DNA from: Thermomonas fusca DSM 15424
GTDB taxonomy: Bacteria > Pseudomonadota > Gammaproteobacteria > Xanthomonadales > Xanthomonadaceae
NCBI RefSeq assembly: GCF_000423885.1
Contig: NZ_AUIV01000012.1
Location: forward strand, 56,454-120,453
Direction: 5' to 3'
DNA: 64,000 nucleotides
Shown: one piece after another, positions 49,656 to 59,600 of the stretch
Layout of the letters: every line of letters starts with the position of its first letter
Numbering within the stretch: position 1 is the first letter of the stretch
The notes under the pieces: generated by a model
Databases searched by the model: none
Seen by the model: only the letters and a program-made list of their open reading frames with translations
What the model was told of the DNA's origin: nothing
Made by a program: the position numbers and the translations under genes

Positions 49656-50731
49656 CGCCGCCTCCAGGGCCGCGCCACGCGGCCGTCGCGCGCATACAGC
49701 CACGCGCCCAGCGCCAGCATCGGCAGCAGCAGCCACCACAGCCCGGCGGCCACCGGCAGCCGGCCCGTGGCCAGCCATTCGGTGCCCAGGATCATCAGGA
49801 ACACCCCCACCAGATAGGCCAGGAAGGCCAGCAGCAGCGCACCGTGGCGCGACTGCCGCGGCGAGCTGCGCGCCAGCGGCAGCGCCATCAGCGCGAACGC
49901 CAGCGCCAGCAGCGTCGGCGCGATCCGCCAGTGCAACTCCGCCCGCGCCGGTGCGGCGGGATCCGCCAGCAGTTCACCGATGGTCTTGAAGGCGGGATCG
50001 TCCATCTGCCGCTGGTCGTCCGGCGCCGGCAACTGCATCTCGTTGCGGGCGTAGTGCATCAGCCGGTAGTCGAGCTCGCCGCCTGCCTGCGGCCCTTCCA
50101 CCCGGAAACCGTCCAGCAGCGCCAGCACCCGCGCGCCCTGGTCGCGATACAGCTCGCCGCTGCGGGCGGTGGCCACGTCCATGCGGTCGCCGCGCTCGCG
50201 GAAGATGAACACCCGCGCCAGCTTGGTGCCATCGCTGGACATCTCGCCGGCATAGGCCACGCCGCCGTTGGCCATCGGGGTGAAGCGGCCTGGCTCCAGC
50301 CCGGCCACCAGCAGGTTCTTGTTGGCTTCGATCACCATCCCGCGCGCCAGCCGGTTCGCCCACGGCCCCAGCCACAGCGAACAGGCGGCAATCGCGATCA
50401 GCACTGGCGCCACCACCAGCAGCAGCGGCCGCAGCATCCGCAGCGGACCCACGCCGGCGGCGCTCAGCACGTGCATTTCCGAATCGCGATAGAGCCGGCC
50501 CACCGCCAGCAGCAGCCCCAGCAGCAGCGCCAGCGGCAGGATGAGCGGCAGGTAGCCAAGCAGGCGCAGGCCCAGCTGCGACAGCAGCAGCGCCGGCGGC
50601 ACCTTGCCGGCGGCCATCTCGCCGATCAGGTCGGCGAACACGCCGCCCAGGCTGACCATGCCCAGCACCACCAGCGCGGCAAGCACGGCACGGGCGAACT
50701 CGGCGCTGAGGTAGCGGTCCAGCTTCGGCAT
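49652..50731 (-). CDS. lptF: LPS export permease LptF
   Basis: LptF is the partner permease of LptG. The 359-residue product begins MPKLDRYLSAEFARAVL and has the same six-helix plus jellyroll layout (YRDSEMHVLSAAGVGPLRML coupling region; FTPMANGGVAYAGEM periplasmic part). A TACAAT at 50812-50807 on the minus strand is a possible -10, about 76 nt upstream. It is divergent from pepA across 161 bp, the usual lptF/pepA arrangement. Confidence 0.96.
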   Translation of the reverse strand: MPKLDRYLSAEFARAVLAALVVLGMVSLGGVFADLIGEMAAGKVPPALLLSQLGLRLLGYLPLILPLALLLGLLLAVGRLYRDSEMHVLSAAGVGPLRMLRPLLLVVAPVLIAIAACSLWLGPWANRLARGMVIEANKNLLVAGLEPGRFTPMANGGVAYAGEMSSDGTKLARVFIFRERGDRMDVATARSGELYRDQGARVLALLDGFRVEGPQAGGELDYRLMHYARNEMQLPAPDDQRQMDDPAFKTIGELLADPAAPARAELHWRIAPTLLALAFALMALPLARSSPRQSRHGALLLAFLAYLVGVFLMILGTEWLATGRLPVAAGLWWLLLPMLALGAWLYARDGRVARPWRRR

Positions 50732-50833
50732 CAGGCCGGCGTGCTCCAGAACATGCTTTAGAATCGGGGTTCGCCACGCGGCGCTGAGCGCCCGGCGCGG
50801 CCGCGCATTGTAAGCGACCCAGCCCGCCTGCCC

Positions 50834-50849
50834 GCCGGTCGCAACCGGC
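50834..50849 (+). promoter_or_regulatory. Stem-loop in the pepA leader
   Basis: A 6-bp stem GCCGGT/ACCGGC with a 4-nt loop, extended by a bulged GCCT/AGGC pairing, is followed 8 nt later by TTCTTTTT (50858-50865), about 27 nt before the pepA ATG. The spacing is too loose for a standard terminator. It could be an attenuator or incidental structure. Confidence 0.3.
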
Positions 50850-50892
50850 AGGCCGCCTTCTTTTTCGTCATCCAGCCCGGATACCTTGTTCG

Positions 50893-52374
50893 ATGAGCCT
50901 CGAATTCAGCCTGAACCAAACCACCCCCGCCTCTGCCACCGTCGACTGCATCGTGGTTGGCGCCTTCGCCGACGGCAGCCTGACGCCCGCCGCGCAGGCG
51001 CTGGACGCCGCCAGCAGCGGCCGCATCCGCGCCCTGCTGGAGCGCGGCGACGTGTCCGGCAAGACCGGCAAGACCGCCCTGTTGCATGACCTGGCCGGAA
51101 TCGCCGCGCCGCGCGTGCTGGTGGTCGGGCTGGGCGATGCCGGCAAGTTCGGCGTGCCGCAGTACCTCAAGGCCGTGGGCGATGCCGCCCGCGCGCTGAA
51201 GACCGGCGCGGTGGCCAGCGCGCTGTTCACCCTGGCCGAAGTGGCGGTCAAGGACCGCGACGCGGCCTGGAACATCCGCCAGGCGGTGATTGCCAGCGAC
51301 CACGCCTGCTATCGCTACCTCGCCACCCTGGGCGAGAAGAACAAGAAGCGCGAGGACAAGGGCCTGCAGCACCTGCACGTGGCCGGCAGCGACGCCGCCG
51401 CGCTGGCGCAGGGCGTGGCGATCGCCGCCGGCGTGCGCTTCAGCCGCGAGCTGGGCAACCTGCCGCCGAACATCTGCAACCCGGCCTACATCGCGCAGCA
51501 GGCGCAGGAGTTGGCGGCGCGCAGCGAAGGCGTCGAGTGCGAGGTGCTGGACGAGGCAGCGATGGAAGCGCTGGGCATGGGCTCGCTGCTGGCGGTGGCG
51601 CGCGGCAGCGCGCAGCGCCCGCGGCTGGTGGTGCTGAAGTATTCCAACGGCGGCGACGCCAAGCCCTTCGTGCTGGTCGGCAAGGGCATCACCTTCGACA
51701 CCGGCGGCGTCAACCTGAAGACGCAGGGCGGCATCGAGGAAATGAAGTACGACATGTGCGGCGCCGCCACCGTGCTGGGCACGTTCGTGGCCGCGGTGGG
51801 CATGCGCCTGCCGGTCAACCTGGTGTGCATCGCGGCGGCGGTGGAAAACGCCATCGACGGCAACAGTTACCGCCCGTCCGACGTCATCACCAGCATGAGC
51901 GGCAAGACCATCGAGGTCGGCAACACCGATGCCGAAGGTCGCCTGATCCTGTGCGATGCGCTGACCTATGCGCAGCGTTTCCAGCCGGCCGCGCTGGTCA
52001 ACGTCGCCACCCTCACCGGCGCCTGCATGGTTGCGCTGGGCAAGTACGCCACCGGCGTGATGACCAAGAGCAGCCACGACCTCGCGCGCGAACTGCTGGA
52101 TGCCGGCGAAACCGTGTTCGACCGCGGCTGGCAGCTGCCGCTGTGGGACGAATACCAGCCGATGCTGGATTCGGCCTTCGCCGACATCTACAACATCGGC
52201 GGCCGCTGGGCCGGCGCGATTGCCGCCGGCTGCTTCCTGTCGCGCTTCACCGACGGCCAGCGCTGGGTGCACCTGGACATCGCCGGCTCCGCCTCCGACG
52301 ACGGCAAGATGGGCATGGCCACCGGCCGCCCGGTCGGCATGCTCAGCCAGTGGCTGCTGGATCGCGCCGGGTAA
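50893..52374 (+). CDS. pepA: Leucyl aminopeptidase PepA (M17)
   Basis: PepA is a hexameric two-metal cytosolic aminopeptidase; in E. coli it also binds DNA as a cofactor in Xer recombination and carAB regulation. The 493-residue product has the metal and active-site segments LVGKGITFDTGGVNLK, MKYDMCGAATVLG and NTDAEGRLIL (residues 344-353), with a variable N-terminal domain ending near residue 185. It is followed after 3 nt by holC, the conserved pepA-holC-valS order. Confidence 0.97.
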   Translation: MSLEFSLNQTTPASATVDCIVVGAFADGSLTPAAQALDAASSGRIRALLERGDVSGKTGKTALLHDLAGIAAPRVLVVGLGDAGKFGVPQYLKAVGDAARALKTGAVASALFTLAEVAVKDRDAAWNIRQAVIASDHACYRYLATLGEKNKKREDKGLQHLHVAGSDAAALAQGVAIAAGVRFSRELGNLPPNICNPAYIAQQAQELAARSEGVECEVLDEAAMEALGMGSLLAVARGSAQRPRLVVLKYSNGGDAKPFVLVGKGITFDTGGVNLKTQGGIEEMKYDMCGAATVLGTFVAAVGMRLPVNLVCIAAAVENAIDGNSYRPSDVITSMSGKTIEVGNTDAEGRLILCDALTYAQRFQPAALVNVATLTGACMVALGKYATGVMTKSSHDLARELLDAGETVFDRGWQLPLWDEYQPMLDSAFADIYNIGGRWAGAIAAGCFLSRFTDGQRWVHLDIAGSASDDGKMGMATGRPVGMLSQWLLDRAG

Positions 52375-52377
52375 GCC

Positions 52378-52803
52378 ATGCCCCGCGCCGACTTCTACCT
52401 GATCGACAAGCCGCGCTTCCGCGAACAGCCGCTGCTGCTGGTCTGCGAGCTGGCCAAGCGTGCATTCGCCGCCGACCTGCCAACGCTGGTGCTGGCCCGC
52501 GACATGGCGCAGGCGGAAGCGCTGGACGACCTGCTGTGGTCATTCGATCCCGACGAGTACCTGCCGCACCAGATCGCAGGCCAGGACGAGGACGAGGATG
52601 AGGCGCCGGTGCTGATTGCGGCGCCGGAGGCTGACCCCACACCGCGCCCGCTGCTGATCAACCTGCGCGACGACGCGCCGGCCGGTGGCTTCGAGCGCGT
52701 GCTGGAAGTGGTGCCGGCCGACCCGGCCGCGCGCGGCCCGCTGCGCGAGCGCTGGAAGCATTACCAGTCGCTGGGCTTCGATCTCAAGAAATACGACATG
52801 TAA
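52378..52803 (+). CDS. holC: DNA polymerase III chi subunit
   Basis: HolC (chi) links the clamp-loader complex to single-stranded DNA-binding protein. The 141-residue product begins MPRADFYLIDKPRFREQPLLLVCELAKRA (first 29 residues, conserved in the family) and has LDDLLWSFDPDEYLPH, characteristic of chi. It is tightly linked to pepA (3 nt) and precedes valS by 101 nt. Confidence 0.94.
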   Translation: MPRADFYLIDKPRFREQPLLLVCELAKRAFAADLPTLVLARDMAQAEALDDLLWSFDPDEYLPHQIAGQDEDEDEAPVLIAAPEADPTPRPLLINLRDDAPAGGFERVLEVVPADPAARGPLRERWKHYQSLGFDLKKYDM

Positions 52804-52904
52804 CGGCCTGCAGGCGGGGCAACAGCTCCGATCCAAACGCCACGGGTACGGTTCCGGCCGCGCCTGCATGAAGCACACCAACCGCTTTCGATGACCACCC
52901 ACCG

Positions 52905-55784
52905 ATGACCACCCTCGCCTCCGGCTTCGACCCGCAATCCTTCGAAACCCGCCTGTACCAGCAGTGGGAAGGCAGCGGCGCGTTCGCGCCAGCCGGCAAC
53001 GGCCCGGCCTACACCATCCTGCTGCCGCCGCCGAACGTCACCGGCACCCTGCACATGGGCCATGCGTTCCAGCACACGCTGATGGACGCGCTGGTGCGCT
53101 ACCACCGCATGCGCGGCTTCCGCACCCTGTGGCAGATGGGCACCGACCACGCCGGCATCGCCACCGAGATGGTGGTCAGCCGCAACCTGGCCATCGAAGG
53201 CAAGGGCGAGACCCGCGATTCATTGGGCCGCGAGAAGTTCATCGAAAAAGTGTGGGAGTGGAAGCAGCACTCCGGCGACACCATCGAGCGGCAGATGCGC
53301 CGGCTGGGCGCCAGCGGGGACTGGTCGCGCAGCGTGTTCACCATGGACCCCATGCCGTCGCAGGCGGTCACCGAAGCCTTCGTGCGCCTGCACGAGCAGG
53401 GCCTGATCTACCGCGGCCAGCGGCTGGTCAACTGGGACCCGGTGCTGAAAACCGCGATCTCCGACCTGGAGGTGGTGAGCGAGGAGGAGAACGGCCACCT
53501 GTGGTCGATCCGCTACCCGCTGGCCGATGGCGCGAGCTATGAACACGTGGAGGTCGATGCCGACGGCGTCGAGTTCCTGCGCGAGACCCGCGACTACGTG
53601 GTGGTGGCCACCACCCGCCCGGAAACCATGCTCGGCGACACCGCGGCGATGGTGCACCCGGAAGACCCGCGCTACCTCGCGCTGCACGGCAAGTTCGTGG
53701 CGCTGCCGCTGACCGGCCGCCGCATCCCGGTCATCACCGACGACTACGTCGACCGCGCGTTCGGCACCGGCGTGGTCAAGGTGACGCCGGCGCACGACTT
53801 CAACGACTACGCGGTGGGCCAGCGGCATTCGCTGCCGCTAATCAACATCTTCACGCCCGAAGCCAAGGTGCTCTCGGATCGCGACGACATCGCCGACAAG
53901 TACCGCGGGCTGGACCGCTTCGAGGCGCGCAAGCTGATCGTCGCCGACCTCGACGCCGCCGGCCTGCTGGTCGAGGTCAAGCCGCACAAGCTGCAGGTGC
54001 CGCGCGGCGACCGCAGCGGCCAGGTGATCGAGCCCTACCTGACCGACCAGTGGTTCGTGCAGATGGACACGCTGGGCAATCGCGGCCTGGAGCTCGCCGA
54101 GTCGGGCGCGGTGAAGTTCGTGCCGCCGAACTGGATCAACACCTACCGCCACTGGATGGAGAACCTGCAGGACTGGTGCATCAGCCGCCAGCTGTGGTGG
54201 GGCCACCGCATCCCGGCATGGTTCGACGATGCCGGCAAGGTGTACGTGGGCCGCAGCGAAGCCGAGGTGCGCGCGGCACACGGGCTGGGCGATGCGCCGC
54301 TGCGGCAGGACCCGGACGTGCTGGAGACCTGGTTCTCCTCGGCGATGTTCCCGTTCAGCACGCAGGGCTGGCCTGACGCGGCGGCGATGGCGGAACGCGG
54401 CTTCGCGCAACACGTGCCTTCGAACGTGCTGGTCACCGGCTTCGACATCATCTTTTTCTGGGTCGCCAGGATGGTGATGATGACCGACCACTTCACCGGC
54501 CAGGTGCCGTTCCACGACGTCTACATCACCGGCCTGGTGCGCGACAAGAACGGCCAGAAGATGTCGAAGTCGAAGGGCAACGTGCTGGACCCGATCGACA
54601 TCATCGACGGCATCAGCGCCGACGACCTGGTCGCCAAGCGCACCTTCGGGCTGATGCAGCCGAAGATGGCCGAGAAGATCGAGAAGGACACCCGCAAGGA
54701 GTTCCCGAACGGCATCAACCCGCACGGCGCCGACGCGCTGCGCTTCACCATGGCCGCGCTGGCCGGCCCCGGCCGCGACATCAAGTTCGACCTCGCCCGC
54801 GCCGAGGGCTACAGGAACTTCTGCAACAAGCTGTGGAACGCAACGCGCTTCGCGCTGATGAACGTCGGCGACGCGACCTTCAACGGCAAGCCGCAGCCGC
54901 AGACCGATGCCGAACGCTGGATCCTGTCGCAGCTCGACCGGGTCAGCGCGGAAGCCGCGGAACACTTCGCCAGCTACCGCTTCGACCTGCTGGCGCAGTG
55001 CCTGTACGAATTCGCCTGGAACCAGTTCTGCGACTGGTTCGTGGAGCTGGCCAAGCCGGCACTGAACGGCGCTGCACAGGGAAGTGCGAGTGTCGCTGAA
55101 GGCAGGATGCCGGAAGCGGCCGATGACGCCGCCACCGCGGCCAGCACCCGCCACACCCTGCTGTATGTGCTGGACGCACTGCTGCGCATGCTGCACCCGC
55201 TGATCCCGTTCGTCACCGAGGAACTGTGGCAGGCCGTTGCGCCGAAGCTCGGCAAGTCCGGCAGCCTCATGCTGCAGGCGTATCCGCAGCCCGGCGATGT
55301 CGACGCCACCGCATTCGCGCAGGCCGACGCCGACATCGAATGGCTGAAGGGGATGGCCAGCGCGGTGCGCCGCATCCGCAGCGAACTGGGCGTGTCGCCG
55401 GCCAAGCAGCTCACCCTGCTGGCGCGCGGCGGCACCACCGAGGATGCGTCCCGCCTGCAGCGCTTCGACGCCTCGCTGCGCTTCCTGTGCAGGCTGGAAC
55501 GGATCGAGACGATCGCCGGCGAGCCGCCGGCTGCCGCGCCGGCCGTGGTTGGCGAGCTGCAGCTGTTCGTGCCGCTGGAGGGGCTGGTGGACCTCGACGC
55601 CGAGCGCGCACGGCTGGACAAGGAAATCGCCAAGATCGCCGCGGAAAAGGACAAGAGCGAAGCCAAGCTGGCCAAGTTCGGCGCCGGCGTGCCGGCCGCG
55701 GTGGTGGAGCAGGAGCAGGCGCGCCTGGCCGACTGGGCCGGCAAGCTTGACGCGCTCTCCGCGCAACGGAGTAGGCTGGGCTAG
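52905..55784 (+). CDS. valS: Valyl-tRNA synthetase
   Basis: ValS charges tRNA-Val. The 959-residue class I synthetase has the HIGH-type motif PPNVTGTLHMGH at residues 42-53, the editing (CP1) domain (TTRPETMLGDTAAMVHPED), KMSKS at 552-556, an anticodon-binding domain and the C-terminal coiled-coil arm (LEGLVDLDAERARLDKEIAK and so on). The length is close to the E. coli enzyme (951). Confidence 0.98.
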   Translation: MTTLASGFDPQSFETRLYQQWEGSGAFAPAGNGPAYTILLPPPNVTGTLHMGHAFQHTLMDALVRYHRMRGFRTLWQMGTDHAGIATEMVVSRNLAIEGKGETRDSLGREKFIEKVWEWKQHSGDTIERQMRRLGASGDWSRSVFTMDPMPSQAVTEAFVRLHEQGLIYRGQRLVNWDPVLKTAISDLEVVSEEENGHLWSIRYPLADGASYEHVEVDADGVEFLRETRDYVVVATTRPETMLGDTAAMVHPEDPRYLALHGKFVALPLTGRRIPVITDDYVDRAFGTGVVKVTPAHDFNDYAVGQRHSLPLINIFTPEAKVLSDRDDIADKYRGLDRFEARKLIVADLDAAGLLVEVKPHKLQVPRGDRSGQVIEPYLTDQWFVQMDTLGNRGLELAESGAVKFVPPNWINTYRHWMENLQDWCISRQLWWGHRIPAWFDDAGKVYVGRSEAEVRAAHGLGDAPLRQDPDVLETWFSSAMFPFSTQGWPDAAAMAERGFAQHVPSNVLVTGFDIIFFWVARMVMMTDHFTGQVPFHDVYITGLVRDKNGQKMSKSKGNVLDPIDIIDGISADDLVAKRTFGLMQPKMAEKIEKDTRKEFPNGINPHGADALRFTMAALAGPGRDIKFDLARAEGYRNFCNKLWNATRFALMNVGDATFNGKPQPQTDAERWILSQLDRVSAEAAEHFASYRFDLLAQCLYEFAWNQFCDWFVELAKPALNGAAQGSASVAEGRMPEAADDAATAASTRHTLLYVLDALLRMLHPLIPFVTEELWQAVAPKLGKSGSLMLQAYPQPGDVDATAFAQADADIEWLKGMASAVRRIRSELGVSPAKQLTLLARGGTTEDASRLQRFDASLRFLCRLERIETIAGEPPAAAPAVVGELQLFVPLEGLVDLDAERARLDKEIAKIAAEKDKSEAKLAKFGAGVPAAVVEQEQARLADWAGKLDALSAQRSRLG

Positions 55785-55844
55785 CATCAGCGCCCCGGGG
55801 CCACCGCGCCGGGGCGACGCACACGCCAGCGAGGGCATCCACAG

Positions 55845-57197
55845 ATGGCCAGCCAGACCCCGGGCAGCGGCGCGCCCATCACCACCGATCCCTACCGCCA
55901 GCTGCTGGACGAAGTAGGCGCCTTCGTCTACACCACCGATCTGGAAGGCCGCTACACCTACGCCAACCAGCTGGTGCTGGACCTGCTGGGCGGTCACCCG
56001 CTTGATGCCGTCCTGGGCAAGTCGTTCACCGATTTCGTCGACATCGGCGAAGCCGGCGACACCTTGCGCAAGACCGACCGGCGCGTGCTGGAGCTGGGCG
56101 AAACCATCGCCCGCGAGGAAACCAACCACATCCACGCCACCGGCGAATCGCGCAGCTACTGGTCGATCAAGAAGCCGCTGCGAGATGCCAGCGGCGCCAT
56201 CGTCGGGCTGCTCGGGATTTCCCACGACATCACCGAGAAGAAGCGGCTGGAGGACCGGGTGCGCCAGCAGAAGGAACTGCTGGATACGGTGCTCGACAAC
56301 ATCGACGGCCTGGTCTACGTCAAAGGGGCCGATCGCCGCTTCCGCTATGCCAACCGGCACCTGGCTGATGTGTTCGGGCGGCCGGTGGACCAGATCGTCG
56401 GCAGGCTGGACAGCGAGCTGATGCCGCGCGAGGCCGCCGATGCGTTCTGGGAAAAGGATCTCCGCATGCTGGCCACCGGCGAACGCTACGCCGGAGAGGA
56501 ATCCCTGGTCGATTCCGAAGGCCGCCTGCGCCACTACTGGAGCGTGGTGGTGCCGTGGCCGGACTTCAACGGCAGCCCGGCCCTGATCGGCCTGGTCACC
56601 GACATCACCGAGCTGCACGAGCTGAAGGAGGAACTGCAGCGCCAGGTCCGCACCGACAGCCTGACCGGCCTGGCCAACCGCCGCAGTTTCCAGGAGCGTG
56701 CGGAGACGGAGTTCGCCCGCAGCCACCGCCACGGCATGCCGTTGAGCCTGGTCGCCATCGACATCGACCACTTCAAGCGGGTCAACGATGACTTCGGCCA
56801 CGCCGTCGGCGACCAGGTGCTGCAGGATTTCGCCCACTGCTGCCAGCACGTCCTGCGCGAAGAGGACCTGTGCGCGCGCACCGGCGGCGAGGAGTTCTGC
56901 ATCCTGCTCCCGGACACCGACGCGGCTGCCGCCCGCGTGATTGCCGAACGCATCCGGCTGATGACCGCCAGCTGCCGTCCCTGCCCCGAGCATCCCGCGC
57001 TCACGATCACCGCCAGCTTCGGCGTTGCCTGCGTCGAACCGTCGGATCCCAGCTTCGACACCCTGTTCTCGCGCGCGGATCGGGCGCTGTACACCGCCAA
57101 GCAGCAGGGTCGGGACCGCACCTGCGTGCTACGTGCCGATCCGGCGATGCCGTCCACGCCGCACATCGCTCCACCGCGCCACGCCACCCAGGACTGA
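55845..57197 (+). CDS. Diguanylate cyclase with two PAS domains
   Basis: The 450-residue cytosolic protein has a first PAS domain (about residues 15-125, VYTTDLEGRYTYANQLVLDLLG), a second PAS domain (about 145-260, GLVYVKGADRRFRYANRHL) and a GGDEF domain (about 275-435). The catalytic motif reads GGEEF at 347-351, and the product-inhibition site RxxD is intact (REED at 338-341). An active, feedback-controlled c-di-GMP synthase is therefore expected. No membrane segments or signal peptide are seen. It sits between valS and the copper genes; a functional link is not shown. Confidence 0.92.
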   Translation: MASQTPGSGAPITTDPYRQLLDEVGAFVYTTDLEGRYTYANQLVLDLLGGHPLDAVLGKSFTDFVDIGEAGDTLRKTDRRVLELGETIAREETNHIHATGESRSYWSIKKPLRDASGAIVGLLGISHDITEKKRLEDRVRQQKELLDTVLDNIDGLVYVKGADRRFRYANRHLADVFGRPVDQIVGRLDSELMPREAADAFWEKDLRMLATGERYAGEESLVDSEGRLRHYWSVVVPWPDFNGSPALIGLVTDITELHELKEELQRQVRTDSLTGLANRRSFQERAETEFARSHRHGMPLSLVAIDIDHFKRVNDDFGHAVGDQVLQDFAHCCQHVLREEDLCARTGGEEFCILLPDTDAAAARVIAERIRLMTASCRPCPEHPALTITASFGVACVEPSDPSFDTLFSRADRALYTAKQQGRDRTCVLRADPAMPSTPHIAPPRHATQD

Positions 57198-57314
57198 GCG
57201 GCACGTGCGGCTGCAGCCGGGTGCCGACGGCAAGCCGGCAAGACCAGCCTGCTTCCGGGCAAAAGCGTGCGCCGCTGTTCACCCCCGCCGATCCCCGGGT
57301 GCTACAGTCCCCGC

Positions 57315-57710
57315 ATGCTGCGCAGGCTGTCCCGCTGGCTGTTGATCGTCTCGCTGATGCTGAACGGCATCGGCAGCGCCGCCGCCGGGGTTTCGATGCA
57401 CCTGGACGCGCTCCAGAGCGTGCATCACGCAGCGCCCACCCGGATGGTCGCGGACCATCACGGGAAGCGCGACGGCCAGCCGGGCTTGGCGAGCGCTTCC
57501 GCGCCCGCGGATCACCACGACGATTGCGGCGATGACTGCTGCGGCGGTGCCGACAGCTGCCAGTGCCTGTGCCTGCATCACGCCCAGGCCCTGGACCCAC
57601 CGCTGCCCCACCTGCCGTCGCTTGCCGGAACGGGCCTGGTCGCCTCGCTGGCGACGCTGGGCATCCCCGCGCCGCCATTGGGCGAGGACATCCGGCCTCC
57701 CATCCGCTGA
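57315..57710 (+). CDS. copL: CopL-family metal-binding regulatory protein
   Basis: The 131-residue product starts with a signal-peptide-like segment (MLRRLSRWLLIVSLMLNGIGSAAAG). It is rich in His and Cys (ADHHDDCGDDCCGG, then CQCLCLHHAQA) and ends PPIR. This matches CopL, the small protein encoded upstream of copAB in Xanthomonas and needed there for copper-induced copAB expression. How CopL acts is not settled; a copper-binding leader protein is one view. Weak promoter candidates TTCACC (57278) and TACAGT (57303) precede it. An upstream in-frame ATG at 57267 lacks signal-peptide character. Confidence 0.85.
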   Translation: MLRRLSRWLLIVSLMLNGIGSAAAGVSMHLDALQSVHHAAPTRMVADHHGKRDGQPGLASASAPADHHDDCGDDCCGGADSCQCLCLHHAQALDPPLPHLPSLAGTGLVASLATLGIPAPPLGEDIRPPIR

Positions 57711-57806
57711 CGGGGAGCCCGGCGCCGACGGTGCCGGTTGTCGTGCCCACGCCGCAAGGGTGGGCGTCAGTGCCGGTCCATCGGCCATTCGACCCTGGAG
57801 CGTTCC

Positions 57807-59600
57807 ATGTCCCTGTTTCCTTCCGGCAGCGGAGGCGGCCTGCCCTCGCCATCGCGCCGTCGTTTCATCCAAGGCCTCGCTGCGGCGGGCGCCGTCTCCA
57901 CCCTCGGGCTCTGGCCCAAGCCCGGCTGGGCCCTGCGATCCCCCGGGCAGCCGGAGGTGCTGGCCGGCACCGAGTTCGACCTGCGCGTCGGCGAGACGCT
58001 GGTCAACTACACCGGCAGGACGCGCCCGGCCGTCACCATCAACGGCAGCCTGCCGGGGCCGATCCTGCGCTGGAAGGAAGGCACGACCGTGGCCCTGCAC
58101 GTGCGCAACGAGCTGCCGCGCGGCTCGATCCACGGCCCGGACACCTCCGTCCATTGGCACGGCATCCTGCTGCCCGCGAACATGGACGGTGTGCCGGGGA
58201 TGAGCTTCGACGGCATCCGTCCGGGCGAGAGCTACCTGTACCGCTTCCAGGTCCGGCAGTCCGGCACCTACTGGTACCACAGCCATTCCGGCTTCCAGGA
58301 ACAGGGCGGCATGTACGGGCCGCTGATCATCGACCCGATCGAGCCGGAGCCGTTCGCGTTCGACCGCGACTACGTGGTGTTCCTGTCCGACTGGACCGAC
58401 ATGGATCCGGCCCGGCTGTTCGCACGGCTGAAGAAGATGTCCAGCCACGACAACTACCACCAGCGGACCGTCGGCGATTTCCTCCGCGACGTCGAGCGCG
58501 AGGGCGCACGGGCCACGCTGGCCGACCGTGGCGCCTGGGGCCGGATGCGGATGACGCCGACGGACCTGTCCGACGTGAACGCCCACACCTATACCTACCT
58601 GCTCAACGGCACCACCGCGCTGGGCAACTGGACCGGGTTGTTCAAGCCGGGCGAGAAGGTGCGGCTGCGCTTCATCAATGGTTCGGCGATGACCTATTTC
58701 GACGTCCGCATCCCCGGCCTGGAGATGACCGTGGTGGCGGTGGACGGCCAATACGTGCATCCGCTCACGGTCGACGAGCTGCGGCTGGCGGCGGCGGAGA
58801 CGTTCGACGTGATCGTCGAACCGCGCGGCCAGGAGGCCTACACCATCTTCGCCCAGGACAGCGCGCGCACCGGCTGGGTGTCGGCCACCCTCGCCGTGCG
58901 CGAGGGCCTGCGCGCACCGGTGCCGGCGCTGGACCCGCGGCCGCTGCTCGGCATGGCGGACATGGGCCATGGCGGGATGGATGGCATGGCACACGCGCAT
59001 GGCGCACCTGCTGGCGGATCCGGCCATGGCGGCCACGACATGCAAGGGATGGATCACGGCGGCGCGGGCATGCAGGCGCACCCGGCCAGTGAAACCGACA
59101 ACCCGCTGGTGGACATGCAGACCATGATGCCGGCCCCGAAGTTGTCGGACCCCGGCATCGGCCTGCGCGACAACGGCCGCAGGGTGGCGACCTATGCCGA
59201 CCTTCGCAGCAGCTTCCCGGACCCGGACGGACGCGAGCCCGGGCGCACCATCGAGCTGCACCTGACCGGCCACATGGAGAAGTTCGCGTGGTCGTTCGAC
59301 GGACTGAAGTTCGCCCAGGCCGAGCCGCTCAGGCTGGCCTACGGCGAGCGGGTACGGATCGTGCTGGTCAACGACACCATGATGAGCCACCCGATCCACC
59401 TGCATGGCTTGTGGAGCGACCTGGAAGACGAGCAAGGCAACTTCCACCTGCGCAAGCACACCATCGACATGCCGCCCGGCACGAAACGCAGCTACCGCGT
59501 GCGGGCCGACGCGCTGGGCCGTTGGGCGTACCACTGCCACCTGTTCTTCCACATGGAATCGGGCATGTTCCGCGAAGTGCGGGTGGAGGAAGGCGCATGA
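57807..59600 (+). CDS. copA: Copper resistance multicopper oxidase CopA
   Basis: CopA is a periplasmic multicopper oxidase (PcoA/CopA type) that oxidises or sequesters copper. The 597-residue protein has a twin-arginine signal (SRRRFIQGLAAAGAVS), so it is exported folded. All copper-ligand motifs are present: HWHG at 116-119, HSH at 158-160, HPIHLHG from 528 and HCH at 576-578 with following HMESGM. A Met/His-rich insert (MADMGHGGMDGMAHAHG and on, about residues 385-435) probably binds extra copper. GGAG lies 6 nt before the ATG. It overlaps copB by 4 nt. Confidence 0.96.
   Translation: MSLFPSGSGGGLPSPSRRRFIQGLAAAGAVSTLGLWPKPGWALRSPGQPEVLAGTEFDLRVGETLVNYTGRTRPAVTINGSLPGPILRWKEGTTVALHVRNELPRGSIHGPDTSVHWHGILLPANMDGVPGMSFDGIRPGESYLYRFQVRQSGTYWYHSHSGFQEQGGMYGPLIIDPIEPEPFAFDRDYVVFLSDWTDMDPARLFARLKKMSSHDNYHQRTVGDFLRDVEREGARATLADRGAWGRMRMTPTDLSDVNAHTYTYLLNGTTALGNWTGLFKPGEKVRLRFINGSAMTYFDVRIPGLEMTVVAVDGQYVHPLTVDELRLAAAETFDVIVEPRGQEAYTIFAQDSARTGWVSATLAVREGLRAPVPALDPRPLLGMADMGHGGMDGMAHAHGAPAGGSGHGGHDMQGMDHGGAGMQAHPASETDNPLVDMQTMMPAPKLSDPGIGLRDNGRRVATYADLRSSFPDPDGREPGRTIELHLTGHMEKFAWSFDGLKFAQAEPLRLAYGERVRIVLVNDTMMSHPIHLHGLWSDLEDEQGNFHLRKHTIDMPPGTKRSYRVRADALGRWAYHCHLFFHMESGMFREVRVEEGA

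Noticed and set aside
53838..56993. 1051-codon open frame antisense to valS and the PAS-GGDEF gene
   Set aside because: It spans two certain genes on the other strand and has no recognisable domains.
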